A DNA stretch of 64,000 bases from Variovorax sp. Sphag1AA (GCF_014192575.1 NZ_JACHYC010000009.1:169743-233742), one strand, 5' to 3'; counted from the stretch's first letter, positions 25,916 to 35,152 are shown. Notes: a model not told the origin generated them from the letters alone. Program-made: numbers and translations.

Positions 25916-27532
25916 TCATTGCGTCTGCGTGCGAGCGGCGAAGGGAGCGCGAAGCGCCGCGCCATCTCGCGGCGGCGCGGCATTCAGGAAGGACGGGAGC
26001 TCGGGCACCAAGGTCGCAAGCGACTGGAGCACCGCGTGCTCGCCATCGGCGGACGCGGCCGCCGCCACATAGCGGTCGGGCCGCACCACGAGCGCGACGC
26101 CGCTCCCTGCGAGCGCAACGAAGGACGCATCGAGGTCGATGACGCTTTCTCGCCGGCCGGCACTGTTCCCCATGGGCTGAAGCTCGATCAGCGTCGAGTC
26201 CCGCGGAAACCGCAGTACCGCCCAGCCGGCGCCCAGCATCCGGTCCAGTGCAACGCGATCACCGTTGCCGCGCTGCACCGTAGGCTGCGGCAGCGAACGG
26301 CCGACCAGTCCGGCGGCCGCCTTCGGCAAGTCGGCGCCCGGCGGCACCACGCAACCCGACGTGAAGTGCGGCTGCTTCAGAAACTTCATGCCGACCAGCC
26401 AGCGCTTGGCGGGCGGAACGATGCCGAGCGCGACGACCGCGATGTCGCGCAACGCGGTGACCAGCGGGTTCGTGCTCATCACCACCTTGCCGATGCGGTG
26501 CGAGAGCCGCACCATCTGCTCCGCATGCGGACGGCGTTCCGTCTGGTAGCTGTCGATCAGCAAGTCGGTCGCCTGGCCGCGCACCTGTGCTGCGATCTTC
26601 CAGGCCAGGTTGGCCGCATCGCGCACACCGGCGTTGAGCCCCTGCCCTGCGAAGGGCGGCATGAGATGGGCCGCGTCTCCCGCCAGCAGCACGCGGCCGG
26701 CGCGGTAGCTCGCGGCGATGCGCTGCTGCGCCACATAGACGGCGGCGCGCCGGATGTCCGATGCCACGATGCGCTGGTACGGCGCGACCAGATCGATGAT
26801 GAAGGCCGGCTCGGTCACCACCGACGGCTCCTCACCGGGCAGCAGCATGAACTCGTAGCGGCAGCGGCCCTTGACGCCGGGCACCACCACGCAGGGCCGC
26901 ACGCCGTTGCAGTGGAACTGCGAGAAGCGCTCCGGCTGCCCGGGCGTGTTGAGCACGTCCACCACGATCCACTTCTCGACCTGCGTCGAGCCTTCGAGCG
27001 GAATGCCGAGTTGCGTGCGCACCGGGCTACGGCCGCCGTCGCAAGCCACGATCCATTTCGCGCGCACCCGCTGCGGCCCTTCGTTGCCGACGACGAGTTC
27101 AGCCTCGACATGCCCCGGGCGTTCGATGATCGCCGCGACTTCGGTTCCGAAGCGCAGATCAATGGCGGTCCGCGTCTGCGCAGCCTCCAGCAGCAGCGCA
27201 ACGAGGATCGGCTGATCGAACTGAGACTTGGCCGGCTGGCCGAGGCGTGCACTCTTCGCGGCCACTTCCGCCAGCAGTTGCCCCTTGCCACCGAAATAGC
27301 GCGCGCCGGTGTCGACCAGCATCTCGGGCAGCAGCTTGTCCAGCACACCGATCTCCGCCATCACGCGAAGCGATTCGTCGGTGATGCTGATGGCGCGTGG
27401 CTCGTCCGTGATCGTCGGGTTGCGCTCGGCAAGAACCACCTGCATGCCCTGGTCCGCCAGCAGGTTGGCAGCGGTCAGGCCGATGGGGCCCGCACCGATC
27501 ACCAGCACGTCGGTGTCGACGCTGTCGTTCAT
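25916..27532 (-). CDS. FAD-dependent aromatic-ring monooxygenase (MhpA-like)
   Basis: A 538-residue class A flavoprotein hydroxylase. FAD motifs are VIGAGPIGLTAANLL at residues 11-25, CDGGRSPVR near 170 and LLAGDAAHLMPPFAGQGLNAG near 285-305. The C-terminal 100 residues form the thioredoxin-like domain of the MhpA/phenol hydroxylase group. It would hydroxylate a phenolic ring ortho to an OH to give the catechol cleaved by the dioxygenase. The gene is 63 bases from the FAH gene and 49 from the cupin gene. Confidence 0.92.
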   Translation of the reverse strand: MNDSVDTDVLVIGAGPIGLTAANLLADQGMQVVLAERNPTITDEPRAISITDESLRVMAEIGVLDKLLPEMLVDTGARYFGGKGQLLAEVAAKSARLGQPAKSQFDQPILVALLLEAAQTRTAIDLRFGTEVAAIIERPGHVEAELVVGNEGPQRVRAKWIVACDGGRSPVRTQLGIPLEGSTQVEKWIVVDVLNTPGQPERFSQFHCNGVRPCVVVPGVKGRCRYEFMLLPGEEPSVVTEPAFIIDLVAPYQRIVASDIRRAAVYVAQQRIAASYRAGRVLLAGDAAHLMPPFAGQGLNAGVRDAANLAWKIAAQVRGQATDLLIDSYQTERRPHAEQMVRLSHRIGKVVMSTNPLVTALRDIAVVALGIVPPAKRWLVGMKFLKQPHFTSGCVVPPGADLPKAAAGLVGRSLPQPTVQRGNGDRVALDRMLGAGWAVLRFPRDSTLIELQPMGNSAGRRESVIDLDASFVALAGSGVALVVRPDRYVAAAASADGEHAVLQSLATLVPELPSFLNAAPPRDGAALRAPFAARTQTQ

Positions 27533-27581
27533 GGAAGTCTCCGGAAATGTTTTGAAGCGCGCGCTCGAGCGGCGTCTTCGT

Positions 27582-27983
27582 TCAGGCGATGAAGCCCTGG
27601 TGTTCGCACAAGGGCAGGTAGTCCTCTCGCACCGGCGCGAAGACGTCGACGTTCAGGGCGCGCTCGTCACCGATCGGCTCGGCGCAATGCGGCACGCCGC
27701 CGGGGATGTAGAGCACCGCGGGCGAGACGACGTCGAAGGTCTCGTCGCCGACGAAGAACCGCATCGCGCCGCACAGGACGTAGCTGAGCTGGTCGAAGGG
27801 ATGCGAATGCGGGCCGATCGTCTTGTAGCCAGGGTCGAACCAGTTGATGGTGGTGACGGCGCCATCGGACCGCAGGCCGGTGCGCGCGAAGCCCGGGCGA
27901 ACCTCGGTCAGCGGCATCTGGTCCATGCGGAACACGCGCGCGGCGTTCTTCGGGCGGGTGGTGGAGTCGGTCATGGTCGGCAC
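27582..27983 (-). CDS. cupin-domain protein
   Basis: A 133-residue single cupin. The metal-binding first motif is visible as GPHSHPFDQLSYVLCG with two histidines and a later acidic residue, and the second motif contains PGGVPHC. Small cupins in aromatic operons can be ring-cleavage dioxygenases, isomerases or sensor-like proteins. This one lies between the monooxygenase and an NTF2-like gene, separated from it by 9 bases. The function cannot be decided from sequence. Confidence 0.85.
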   Translation of the reverse strand: MPTMTDSTTRPKNAARVFRMDQMPLTEVRPGFARTGLRSDGAVTTINWFDPGYKTIGPHSHPFDQLSYVLCGAMRFFVGDETFDVVSPAVLYIPGGVPHCAEPIGDERALNVDVFAPVREDYLPLCEHQGFIA

Positions 27984-27992
27984 CGGTCGGCT

Positions 27993-28430
27993 TCAGCGCG
28001 CCGCGCGAAAGGCCTTGCGGATGACGCGGCGGCGAATGCGCCACTGGCCGTCTTCCTGCACGTACAGGTCCTCGTAGTCGCCCACCATCAGTGGCGTGGT
28101 GTCGACCGCATCAGTGGTCTCGCTGCGGAAGACGCTGGCGTAGAGCGTGCCGCACAGCCCCTCGTCGCTCCACCAGAGGCGGTGATTGGTCTCGACGTGG
28201 CGCGAGACGCGCGGTAGTTTGACGCGTTCGGCGCCCCAGGCCGCGATGGCTTCGCGACCCACGAGATCGCGCGGGGGCAGGCCGAGCAGTTCGCCATCGG
28301 CGCTGTAGAGTTCATGCAGCGTGTTCGCCGAGCCATGGTCGAGGCGATAGGCGTGGTCGGCGGTCAGTGCCTGGATCTCCAGGCGGAGCTCCACGCTCAG
28401 CGTCGGTCGGTCCAGTGTCGCTTGCTCCAT
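27993..28430 (-). CDS. NTF2/SnoaL-like protein
   Basis: A 145-residue protein of the SnoaL-like NTF2 fold. It has an N-terminal helix (DHAYRLDHGS), the central GREAIAAWGAERV segment and a C-terminal YVQEDGQWRIRRRVIRK strand. Members act as isomerases, hydratases or small-molecule binding subunits, and resemble beta subunits of ring hydroxylases. It starts one base before the dioxygenase stop, so the two are tightly coupled. It may process an intermediate of the pathway. Confidence 0.82.
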   Translation of the reverse strand: MEQATLDRPTLSVELRLEIQALTADHAYRLDHGSANTLHELYSADGELLGLPPRDLVGREAIAAWGAERVKLPRVSRHVETNHRLWWSDEGLCGTLYASVFRSETTDAVDTTPLMVGDYEDLYVQEDGQWRIRRRVIRKAFRAAR

Positions 28431-28431
28431 T

Positions 28432-29373
28432 TCAGTCTTCCTCTGTGGCAGTCATCATTCCGAAGCCGGTCATCCATTCGTCGACAGGCCAATACCAGCG
28501 GTTCGTCACGCGGTAGCGCCCACGCGACGACAGCGCCGCAAAGGCCGCGAGCCAGGCGCGGATCTCGTGGCCCGAATGGCCGCCGCTGCGCTCGATCCAC
28601 TCATTGGTCCAGGCATCGGCGTCCGTCAGGCGTCCGGATGCCAGCGTGTCCATCACCTGTGCGTCGAATTCGGGATTGATCTTCTGGAAGGAGGCGCCGC
28701 CAAGCGCGTGCGCCCTACCCGCTTCGATGACGCGCTTCTGCCGAAGCGCGCGCGCTTCGGGCGTGGGATTGCGGCCGTCGATCAGGCGCGCGACGACCTC
28801 CGGCGGCGCACCTTCGAGACGCGGCACGGGCGGGTCGTGGGACAGGCCGCCGGAAGCGATCATCAGCACGCGCCGGCCCCAACTCGCGACTTCCCGGCCC
28901 ACTGCTTCGCCTAGCAAGCGCACGCGTTGCATCGGACCGAGCGGCAGCCCGACGGCATTGACGAAGACCGGCACGATCTGCTGCGTGTAGTGCTTGCCGA
29001 ACAGGAACTCCAGCGGCTGGCTAACGCCGTGATCGACGTGCAAGCGCTCCGACTGGGCGACATCTACGCCCGCCTCCAGCACGGCACGGACCAGTTGGCG
29101 AGCCGCCGTGCGATCGACCGGAAGAGGCCCCGGCTCGGTGCCCCAGTCGCCCACCGAGACGGCACCGGAGCCGATGCAGAAGGCCGGCATCATGTCGTAG
29201 AAGACACCGTTGAAATGATCGGGCCCGAAGACCACGGTGATCTCGGGATCGAAGTCGCGCACGAAGGCGCGCATCTCGTCCAGCGCAGTCACCACTCCAT
29301 TGATCGTTTGCGGCCCGGGGTCGTTGATCCCGAAAAGGGGTGAGTGCGACAAGGCACACAAAGCCAGCGTCAT
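28432..29373 (-). CDS. class III extradiol ring-cleavage dioxygenase (MhpB-like)
   Basis: A 313-residue LigB-superfamily enzyme that opens catechols next to the hydroxyls using Fe(II). Iron and catalytic histidines are His10 (SHSPL), His53 (GPDHFNGV), His115 (VDHGVSQP) and His179 (GGLSHDPP). The length and overall pattern match MhpB, 2,3-dihydroxyphenylpropionate 1,2-dioxygenase, but the substrate could be another alkyl catechol. It is the first gene of the operon, with AAGGAG before ATG 29373. Its promoter region is shared with the divergent GntR-family gene. Confidence 0.9.
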   Translation of the reverse strand: MTLALCALSHSPLFGINDPGPQTINGVVTALDEMRAFVRDFDPEITVVFGPDHFNGVFYDMMPAFCIGSGAVSVGDWGTEPGPLPVDRTAARQLVRAVLEAGVDVAQSERLHVDHGVSQPLEFLFGKHYTQQIVPVFVNAVGLPLGPMQRVRLLGEAVGREVASWGRRVLMIASGGLSHDPPVPRLEGAPPEVVARLIDGRNPTPEARALRQKRVIEAGRAHALGGASFQKINPEFDAQVMDTLASGRLTDADAWTNEWIERSGGHSGHEIRAWLAAFAALSSRGRYRVTNRWYWPVDEWMTGFGMMTATEED

Positions 29374-29409
29374 TCAGTCCGTCTCCTTGTTTCTCTTCGC
29401 GATGACTGA

Positions 29410-29439
29410 ATACTATGACGGTTAAAAGCTACTTGTCAA
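29410..29439 (-). promoter_or_regulatory. promoter of the ring-cleavage operon
   Basis: Read on the minus strand, TTGACA (29439-29434) and TAGTAT (29415-29410) form a sigma-70-type -35/-10 pair with an 18-base spacer. The -35 matches the consensus perfectly, the -10 at 4 of 6 positions. It ends 37 bases before the dioxygenase start. Confidence 0.55.
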
Positions 29440-29442
29440 CAA
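29433..29442. promoter_or_regulatory. candidate GntR/FCD operator
   Basis: TTGTCAACAA has inverted half-sites TTGT and ACAA around a 2-base centre, the form bound by several FCD-type GntR regulators. It covers the -35 of the ring-cleavage promoter and lies 35 bases before the regulator's own start, so the regulator could repress both. Confidence 0.45.
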
Positions 29443-29477
29443 AGAATATATTATTCATGGATAGTAGAATCTCAGCC

Positions 29478-30143
29478 ATGACGACTCTCACCACCGATGC
29501 CCCTGTCTTCGAACGGATTCGCCGCGCGATCCTCGAGGGCGACTGGGCGCCCGGGCACAGGCTGGCGCCGGCAGCGTTGTCCGAGCGCTTCGACACCAGC
29601 ACGACCGTGGTGCGAGAGGCCCTCACCCGCTTGGTCGGAGAGAACCTCGTCGCCGCCAGGACCAATCGCGGCTTCTTCATTCCCGAGTTGGATTTGCAGG
29701 AGTTCCGGGACGTCACCGAGCTGCGATGCGTGACCGAGTCGCTGGCCCTGCGCCTGGCCATCGAGCGCGGCGACCTGCAATGGGAGACCAGCCTGATCGC
29801 GGCCCATCACCGCCTGACCAGGACGCCTCGCCGCAGCAGCGAGGACCCATCCCGGATCAGCGAGGAGTGGTCGGATGCCCATCGCGCGTTTCACCAGACC
29901 CTGATCTCGGCCTGTGGTTGCGAGCCGATGATTCGCGTCGCCAACAACCTTTCCCTGTCCACCGACCTCTATCGCCGGTGGTCCGCGCCAGTGGCGGCAG
30001 CCGGCAAGCGCGACGTGGAGAAGGAGCACCGCGAGATCCTTGATGCCGTCCTGAAGCGGGACGCGGACCGCGCTTGCGCCCTGCTGCGTCACCACTTCGA
30101 GGAGACCGCGCGAATCGTGGTGAAGTCAGGCCTCGCGGGCTGA
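29478..30143 (+). CDS. GntR-family transcriptional regulator (FCD subfamily)
   Basis: A 221-residue regulator. The winged helix-turn-helix is at about residues 10-75 (FERIRRAILEGDWAPGHRL, then ALSERFDTSTTVVREAL). The FCD ligand domain follows, with the metal-binding pattern of an aspartate near the start and histidines in DAHRAFHQTL, EKEHREILDAV and LLRHHFEETARI. It is divergent from the ring-cleavage operon and probably responds to its substrate or intermediate. ATG 29478 is preferred; ATG 29457 would add seven residues. Confidence 0.9.
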   Translation: MTTLTTDAPVFERIRRAILEGDWAPGHRLAPAALSERFDTSTTVVREALTRLVGENLVAARTNRGFFIPELDLQEFRDVTELRCVTESLALRLAIERGDLQWETSLIAAHHRLTRTPRRSSEDPSRISEEWSDAHRAFHQTLISACGCEPMIRVANNLSLSTDLYRRWSAPVAAAGKRDVEKEHREILDAVLKRDADRACALLRHHFEETARIVVKSGLAG

Positions 30144-30541
30144 GGCACTCGCGGCTTCTCTCATCCCGGCAAGGTCTGCGCCGGCCTTCCTGTCGCCGCT
30201 ATGGCAACAACGGCAACGAAGAGGCGGAGGTCGTCTTTTCCATCACGCCACCGATGCCTCGAGGCCCCTCGCTAGGGGCGATTCTTCCACCATACCCAGC
30301 GAGAGCGACGCGCATAGATTGACCGCCGCATGTTGTCTGGAAAGCCTAGAACTGATGGCCCGCAGACACCTAGATCATCTGTCGTGCCTGATCGCCTACG
30401 TCACCATCCGCCTCTACGCCGCGATCAGCGGCCTCACCAGAGTGCCATTCGCGTTGCGCGGACCCACCACAGTGCCTGAGGAGCATCAGTCCTTCGCAGT
30501 GGACCGGGATAGGAAGAGTCGAAGCCTAAGCACTAACGGCG
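30144..30541. other. 398-base gap between GntR regulator and efflux outer-membrane gene
   Basis: No convincing coding sequence on either strand. A small hairpin GCCCCT/AGGGGC (30264-30269 and 30274-30279) could be a weak terminator for either convergent transcript but has no U-run. I see nothing else. Confidence 0.5.
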
Positions 30542-31900
30542 TCAGCCTTCGCTCCTTCCCCACCCGCCTCCGAGTGCCTTGTACAGGTCGACCGAGGCGA
30601 GAAATCGGTGAATCCGCAACTCCACCGCCTCGTCCAACGCGGTGTAGAGCGTGCGCTGCGAATCCAGGAGCACAAGCAAGGTCTCGGCTCCGGCACGATA
30701 TCGACTCTCGGCAATGGCCACAGCGCGCTGAGCCTGTTTCACCACTCCGTCCTGCTGCTCGATTTCCTTTTCGTGCGCACGGAGCGCCTGTAGCGCACTC
30801 TGGGTTTCGGCGAATGCAGAGACGATGCTCGATCTGTAGCCCGCGAGCACCTCATCCCGACGCGCCACCGACAGGTCCCGCGTTGCCGCGAGCCTTCCGG
30901 AATCGAAGATGGGTGCCGCAATGGCGGCAGCCAACGTGTAGATCGGCGACTCGATCAAGTCACGCCAATGTCGTCCACCGGTCCCGATGGCAGCCGAGAG
31001 CGAAAGTGAAGGCAGCATGGCGGCGCGTGCCACCGCGATGTCGGCGTCCGCCGCTGCGAGTTGCGCCTCGGCACGCGCTATGTCAGGGCGACGTACGAGA
31101 AGATTGGAAGGCAGTTCGTTGTCGAAGGATGGGAGGCGCAGCGATTCGAGCGATCGCAAGCCGGGCGACATGGGCTCTTTGCGCCCAAGCCAGGTTGCGA
31201 GTGCGACATTGCTTTCGAGAACCGCTCGCCGCGTCGACTCCAGGGCACGCCGCTGGCTCGCAGTGATGCCACGTTGCTGGGCCAGTTCCAGTGGCGTCGC
31301 CGCCCCGGCGCGATTGCGCGCCTCAACCAGTACGAGCAGCCGCTCGGCATCCGCGACATTTCGCTCCGCAATCACCACGCGCTCCTGCATTCCAACGGCT
31401 CGTATCCAAGCGATTGCGGTGCCCGCGCTGACAGAAAGACGCACCGCGTCGCGATCGAATTCGGTGGCGCGAAGGCTGGCAACGGCACTAGCGCTCTCCC
31501 CGCGCAAGCGGCCCCAGAGATCGACCTCGTAGCTGGTGACCAGAGCGCCCGCGTAGGTGGTCGTTGCATCCGAAGCACCCGACTTGATACGCGCGGTTCG
31601 CCCCGCATCCACCCCGAGCGAGATCCCGCTCCAGGACCCCGCGTCGGCATCGTGCACCCGTGCCTCGGCCTGACGTACGCGCGCACCGGCGGCCGCCACA
31701 TCGAGGTTCTGTGCATTGGCCTCCTCGACCATCGCAGTCAGCTCGGGACTACCGAAGGTTTCCCACCAAGGATCGGCCTCTATCGCAGCGGCGGTGGACT
31801 CGGGCGCAGAAGGCGCGCTGCTCGCGCACCCCGTCATCGCGATCGTTGTGGCCAATCCGAGGATGCGCAACATCGCCAGCATCGAACTGCTCTTTTTCAT
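30542..31900 (-). CDS. outer-membrane efflux lipoprotein (NodT/OpmQ-like)
   Basis: A 452-residue TolC-family outer-membrane factor. The signal ends in lipobox MTGC with Cys25, as in NodT/OprM-type lipoproteins. Long helical repeats appear in both halves (AAAGARVRQAEARVHDAD, ALRAHEKEIEQQDGVVKQAQ), with the typical RPDIARAEAQLAAADADI motif. ATG 31900 overlaps the MacB stop (ATGA). It completes a tripartite pump with the MacA- and MacB-like proteins encoded upstream in the same operon. Confidence 0.92.
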   Translation of the reverse strand: MKKSSSMLAMLRILGLATTIAMTGCASSAPSAPESTAAAIEADPWWETFGSPELTAMVEEANAQNLDVAAAGARVRQAEARVHDADAGSWSGISLGVDAGRTARIKSGASDATTTYAGALVTSYEVDLWGRLRGESASAVASLRATEFDRDAVRLSVSAGTAIAWIRAVGMQERVVIAERNVADAERLLVLVEARNRAGAATPLELAQQRGITASQRRALESTRRAVLESNVALATWLGRKEPMSPGLRSLESLRLPSFDNELPSNLLVRRPDIARAEAQLAAADADIAVARAAMLPSLSLSAAIGTGGRHWRDLIESPIYTLAAAIAAPIFDSGRLAATRDLSVARRDEVLAGYRSSIVSAFAETQSALQALRAHEKEIEQQDGVVKQAQRAVAIAESRYRAGAETLLVLLDSQRTLYTALDEAVELRIHRFLASVDLYKALGGGWGRSEG

Positions 31901-33852
31901 TCGCTCGCCAGTGCAACTACAGGTTCGAGTCCGGCCGCCTGGCGCGCCGGCATGAAGCCGAACACCAATCCCGTGGCCGTTGCGCACAGGAAGGCGCCGA
32001 CGATGGCGCGCAGCGAGAAGATCGCAGGTACGCCGAGGGCCATCAAAGCGGCCCCGACGCCAAGGCCCAGTGCGACGCCCGCGCTGCCGCCCACCACGGA
32101 AACCAGTACGGCCTCGGTGAGGAACTGCCGCAGGATGTCCCTCCGGCGCGCGCCCGTCGCCATGCGAATGCCGATCTCGCGCGTGCGCTCGCGAACCGTC
32201 ATCAGCATCACGTTCATCACGCCGATGCCACCTACCAGCAGAGAGACTGCGGCAATGAGCGCCAGCAGCAAGGTCATGCTGTCTTCAGTCTTGGCTTTGG
32301 CTGCAATGGCAGCCGCTGCATTGCCGATGCGGTAGTCGCGGATGCCATGGCGCTCGAACATGACCGCATCGACCGCCTTTTCTGCATCGTCCACGCTCGC
32401 ACCGCTTTGCACTGTCATCGCGGTATAGGTGGGCTCTCGCTGGCCAAAGAGCTTGACTCCGGCGGTCGTGAAGGGCATCAGAAGGAGGTCGTCGTAGCTC
32501 TGGTCTCCGGCTGCACTCCCTTTCTCGGCCATCACACCGATGACTTGGAACGGTACGTTCTCGATCAGGACATGCTGGCCCACCGGGTTGGGCAAATCCG
32601 GCATCAGGTCGCGTGCGAGTTTGTGACCCAGCACCGCCACCGCGGCAAGGTCACGATCGTCCTCTGCGCTGAAGAAGCCGCCCAGGCGCACCGGCCAGTC
32701 CTGTACTTCGGGCATCGCAGCACCCGTCCCGCGCACATAGGTCTGCAGATCCTTCTCCCCAAATCGGACCACCTTGTTGCCTGTGACGTTGGGCAAAACG
32801 TGAGCCAACTGCGGGATCTCGGTGAGCGCCTGCAGGTCGGCCAGCGTGACGCTTCGTCCGGGAATGCGCGAGCTCGCACCGACAGAGCTCATGTAGAGCA
32901 GGTTGGCTCCGAAGGCGCTGGCCTGTGCCACGACCTGTTGCCGCGTGCCCAGCCCGATGGCGACCATCACGATGACCGAAGCCACACCGATCACGATGCC
33001 GAGCAGCGTGAGACTGGTGCGGAAGCGGTTGATCCACAGCACACGCCACGCCGCGCGACAGGCGTCGCGCAGTTCGGAGGGAAGCGATGCACCCCGCGTG
33101 CGCGTTGCCGGCCGAACTGGCACAGACACAACGGGTGCGGAAACGGTGCTTCCGCTGTCCGCGACGATCTGGCCATCGCGGATCTCCACCACTCGCCTGG
33201 CCGCCGCCGCGACCTTGCGGTCGTGGGTGATCACGATCACCGTATGGCCGGCTTCTGCCAGATCACGAAGCAGCGTCATCACGTCTTCGCCGCTCTTCGA
33301 ATCCAGCGCGCCCGTCGGTTCGTCCGCAAGAATGACGCGGCCTCCGTTCATCAGGGCCCTGGCAATCGACACGCGCTGCTGCTGCCCGCCCGAGAGCTGG
33401 TGCGGCCGATGGTCGATGCGGTCACCGAGTCCGAGCCGTTCGAGCAAAGACCGCGCGCGTGCCTTCCGTTGCCCCTCGTGCTGCCCTGCATAGAGCGCGG
33501 GCACTTCAACGTTCTCCAGTGCCGATTCAGTTGCGATCAGGTGGTAGCCCTGGAAGACGAAGCCGAAGGCCTCGCGGCGCAGCCACGCGAGCTGATCACG
33601 ATCGAGTGTGCCCACGTCATGGCCGTTGAAGAGATAGCGACCGGCGCTCGGGCGATCGAGACACCCGAGGATATGCATCAGAGTGGACTTGCCGGAGCCC
33701 GAGGCGCCCACGATGGCCACGAACTCGCCGGCCTCGATTTCGAGCGACACACCACGCAGCACCTCGACCTCCGGCGCGCCGCCACGTCCGCCGTAGCGCT
33801 TTCGAAGACCCTCGATGGAGATCAGTGACCGGCGATCCACAGCAGCGCTCAC
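31897..33852 (-). CDS. macB: MacB-like ABC efflux transporter
   Basis: A 651-residue protein, close to the usual 648 of MacB. The N-terminal ATPase (about residues 1-235) has Walker A GASGSGKST, signature LSGGQQQ, Walker B VILADEP and switch His in VITHD. A first membrane helix near 285, a large periplasmic domain and three C-terminal helices follow (NVMLMTVRERTREIGIRMATGARR in the coupling loop). It starts at GTG 33852, overlapping the MacA stop as GTGA. With the Fur box and FecI locus adjacent, the closest functional parallel is PvdT of the pyoverdine-recycling pump PvdRT-OpmQ. Confidence 0.93.
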   Translation of the reverse strand: MSAAVDRRSLISIEGLRKRYGGRGGAPEVEVLRGVSLEIEAGEFVAIVGASGSGKSTLMHILGCLDRPSAGRYLFNGHDVGTLDRDQLAWLRREAFGFVFQGYHLIATESALENVEVPALYAGQHEGQRKARARSLLERLGLGDRIDHRPHQLSGGQQQRVSIARALMNGGRVILADEPTGALDSKSGEDVMTLLRDLAEAGHTVIVITHDRKVAAAARRVVEIRDGQIVADSGSTVSAPVVSVPVRPATRTRGASLPSELRDACRAAWRVLWINRFRTSLTLLGIVIGVASVIVMVAIGLGTRQQVVAQASAFGANLLYMSSVGASSRIPGRSVTLADLQALTEIPQLAHVLPNVTGNKVVRFGEKDLQTYVRGTGAAMPEVQDWPVRLGGFFSAEDDRDLAAVAVLGHKLARDLMPDLPNPVGQHVLIENVPFQVIGVMAEKGSAAGDQSYDDLLLMPFTTAGVKLFGQREPTYTAMTVQSGASVDDAEKAVDAVMFERHGIRDYRIGNAAAAIAAKAKTEDSMTLLLALIAAVSLLVGGIGVMNVMLMTVRERTREIGIRMATGARRRDILRQFLTEAVLVSVVGGSAGVALGLGVGAALMALGVPAIFSLRAIVGAFLCATATGLVFGFMPARQAAGLEPVVALASE

Positions 33853-35075
33853 CACTGGAATCTCCGCAGCCGGCTTTGCGCCGGCCGTTCGCCTGTGACG
33901 AGCAGTTCGCCTTCGGTCAAGCCTTCGAGTACTTCGGCGACAAGGCGATCGCGCACGCCAATGCGGACTTCGCGTGGCTGCGCTTGTCCGTCGGTGCCGA
34001 GCACGCGCGCCTTGTAGCGCCCGGGCTTGCCCGCGACCGGCTGCAATGCCGGCAACGGCGCGGTCAGGACATCGCGCGCTGCGGCGGTGACGAAGGAGAC
34101 CTGCGCGGTCATCTGCGGCATCAACTCGCCATCGGCGTTCGCGACGTCGAACAGCACGGTGTAGAGCACAACCTTGCTCGTGGATGGCGCTAGCGCCGTC
34201 CCGGTGGTCTTGCCCTCGGGCTGCTGTGGCGCGGGAAGAACCTGCCGCACCGTGCTGCTCCACTGACGCTTCGGCTGACCGGGCGTCGCGCCCAGCGTCG
34301 TGAATTGCACGGGCATGCCGGCGCGAACCCGGCGGATCTCCGCCTCGGACACTTCCGTCCACACGGTCATGAACGAAAGGTCCGCGATGCGCAGCACGTT
34401 CGGCGTCTGGTAGGTCGCATTGAGAGTCTGGCCCTCCCGGGCTTCGAGCGAGACCACGGTGCCCGCCATCGGTGCGTGGATGCGGGTGTAGCCGAGTTGC
34501 GCGAGGTTGCCTTTGAGCGTCGAATTCGCCTGGTCGATCTGCGCCTTGAGATCGTCGATGCGGGCCGCAGTCCTGTCTCGATCGGCCTCTGCTATCTGGA
34601 GATCCTCGTCGCGCGTCGCACCTTCTCGCGACAACTGCATTTGGCGTGCGTGTTGGTGGCGAGCGAGTCGATGGCTGGCTTGCTGATCAGCAAGTTGCGC
34701 CTGCAGGCCCGCAAGTTGAGCCCGCGTTGCGTCGACGGTCGCCTGCTGCACCGTGGGGTCGATTTCGACCAGCAATTGGCCCTGTTCGACCACGTCGCCG
34801 GCGCGCACGTGCAGACGACGCACCTGCCCCGAGACCTGCGCACCGACCTCGACGTAGCGCCGCGGCTGTAGCGTGCCGATCGCATCCACGGTGGCCTTGA
34901 TGTCGCCACGGGAGATGGTCGTGGATTCGTAGTGACCTTCGGCCGACGGGCCAAACGCCCAAAGGCCGGCTGCAGACAGCAGCGCGACGGCGCCAGCCCC
35001 TGCAGCCAGGCGTTTCACGGAAGCCCGCCGCCCGCGAGGCGCAACGTCCGCGGGCATCGATTCGAAAGAACTCAT
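33849..35075 (-). CDS. macA: MacA/PvdR-like periplasmic adaptor
   Basis: A 408-residue membrane-fusion protein. It has one N-terminal membrane helix (about residues 24-42), then lipoyl halves (VEVGAQVSGQVRRLHVRAGD and YTRIHAPMAGTVVSLEAREGQ) flanking a coiled-coil hairpin (about 115-190), then beta-barrel and membrane-proximal domains. It links the inner-membrane ATPase to the outer-membrane channel. It is the first gene of the pump operon and diverges from the FecI gene across a 35134-35152 Fur box, so iron should repress it. Confidence 0.93.
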   Translation of the reverse strand: MSSFESMPADVAPRGRRASVKRLAAGAGAVALLSAAGLWAFGPSAEGHYESTTISRGDIKATVDAIGTLQPRRYVEVGAQVSGQVRRLHVRAGDVVEQGQLLVEIDPTVQQATVDATRAQLAGLQAQLADQQASHRLARHQHARQMQLSREGATRDEDLQIAEADRDRTAARIDDLKAQIDQANSTLKGNLAQLGYTRIHAPMAGTVVSLEAREGQTLNATYQTPNVLRIADLSFMTVWTEVSEAEIRRVRAGMPVQFTTLGATPGQPKRQWSSTVRQVLPAPQQPEGKTTGTALAPSTSKVVLYTVLFDVANADGELMPQMTAQVSFVTAAARDVLTAPLPALQPVAGKPGRYKARVLGTDGQAQPREVRIGVRDRLVAEVLEGLTEGELLVTGERPAQSRLRRFQW

Positions 35076-35133
35076 GCATGGATGACGTTCGAAAGCGCGA
35101 ATCGGGTAGTCCTGGACCTCGGTCGCCTCTCTC

Positions 35134-35152
35134 TATAATGAGAATCGTTCTC
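35134..35152 (+). promoter_or_regulatory. Fur box over a TATAAT element between pump and FecI genes
   Basis: The 19 bases match the classical Fur box GATAATGATAATCATTATC at 15 positions and contain the palindrome TGAGAATCGTTCTCA. The first six bases are TATAAT, a perfect -10 for rightward transcription, so Fur binding would block the FecI promoter. The site is 58 bases from the MacA start and could control both directions. Confidence 0.78.

Noticed and set aside
30264..30279. Hairpin GCCCCT-CGCT-AGGGGC as a terminator
   Set aside because: The stem is only six base pairs and no U-run follows, so it is mentioned only in the gap entry.
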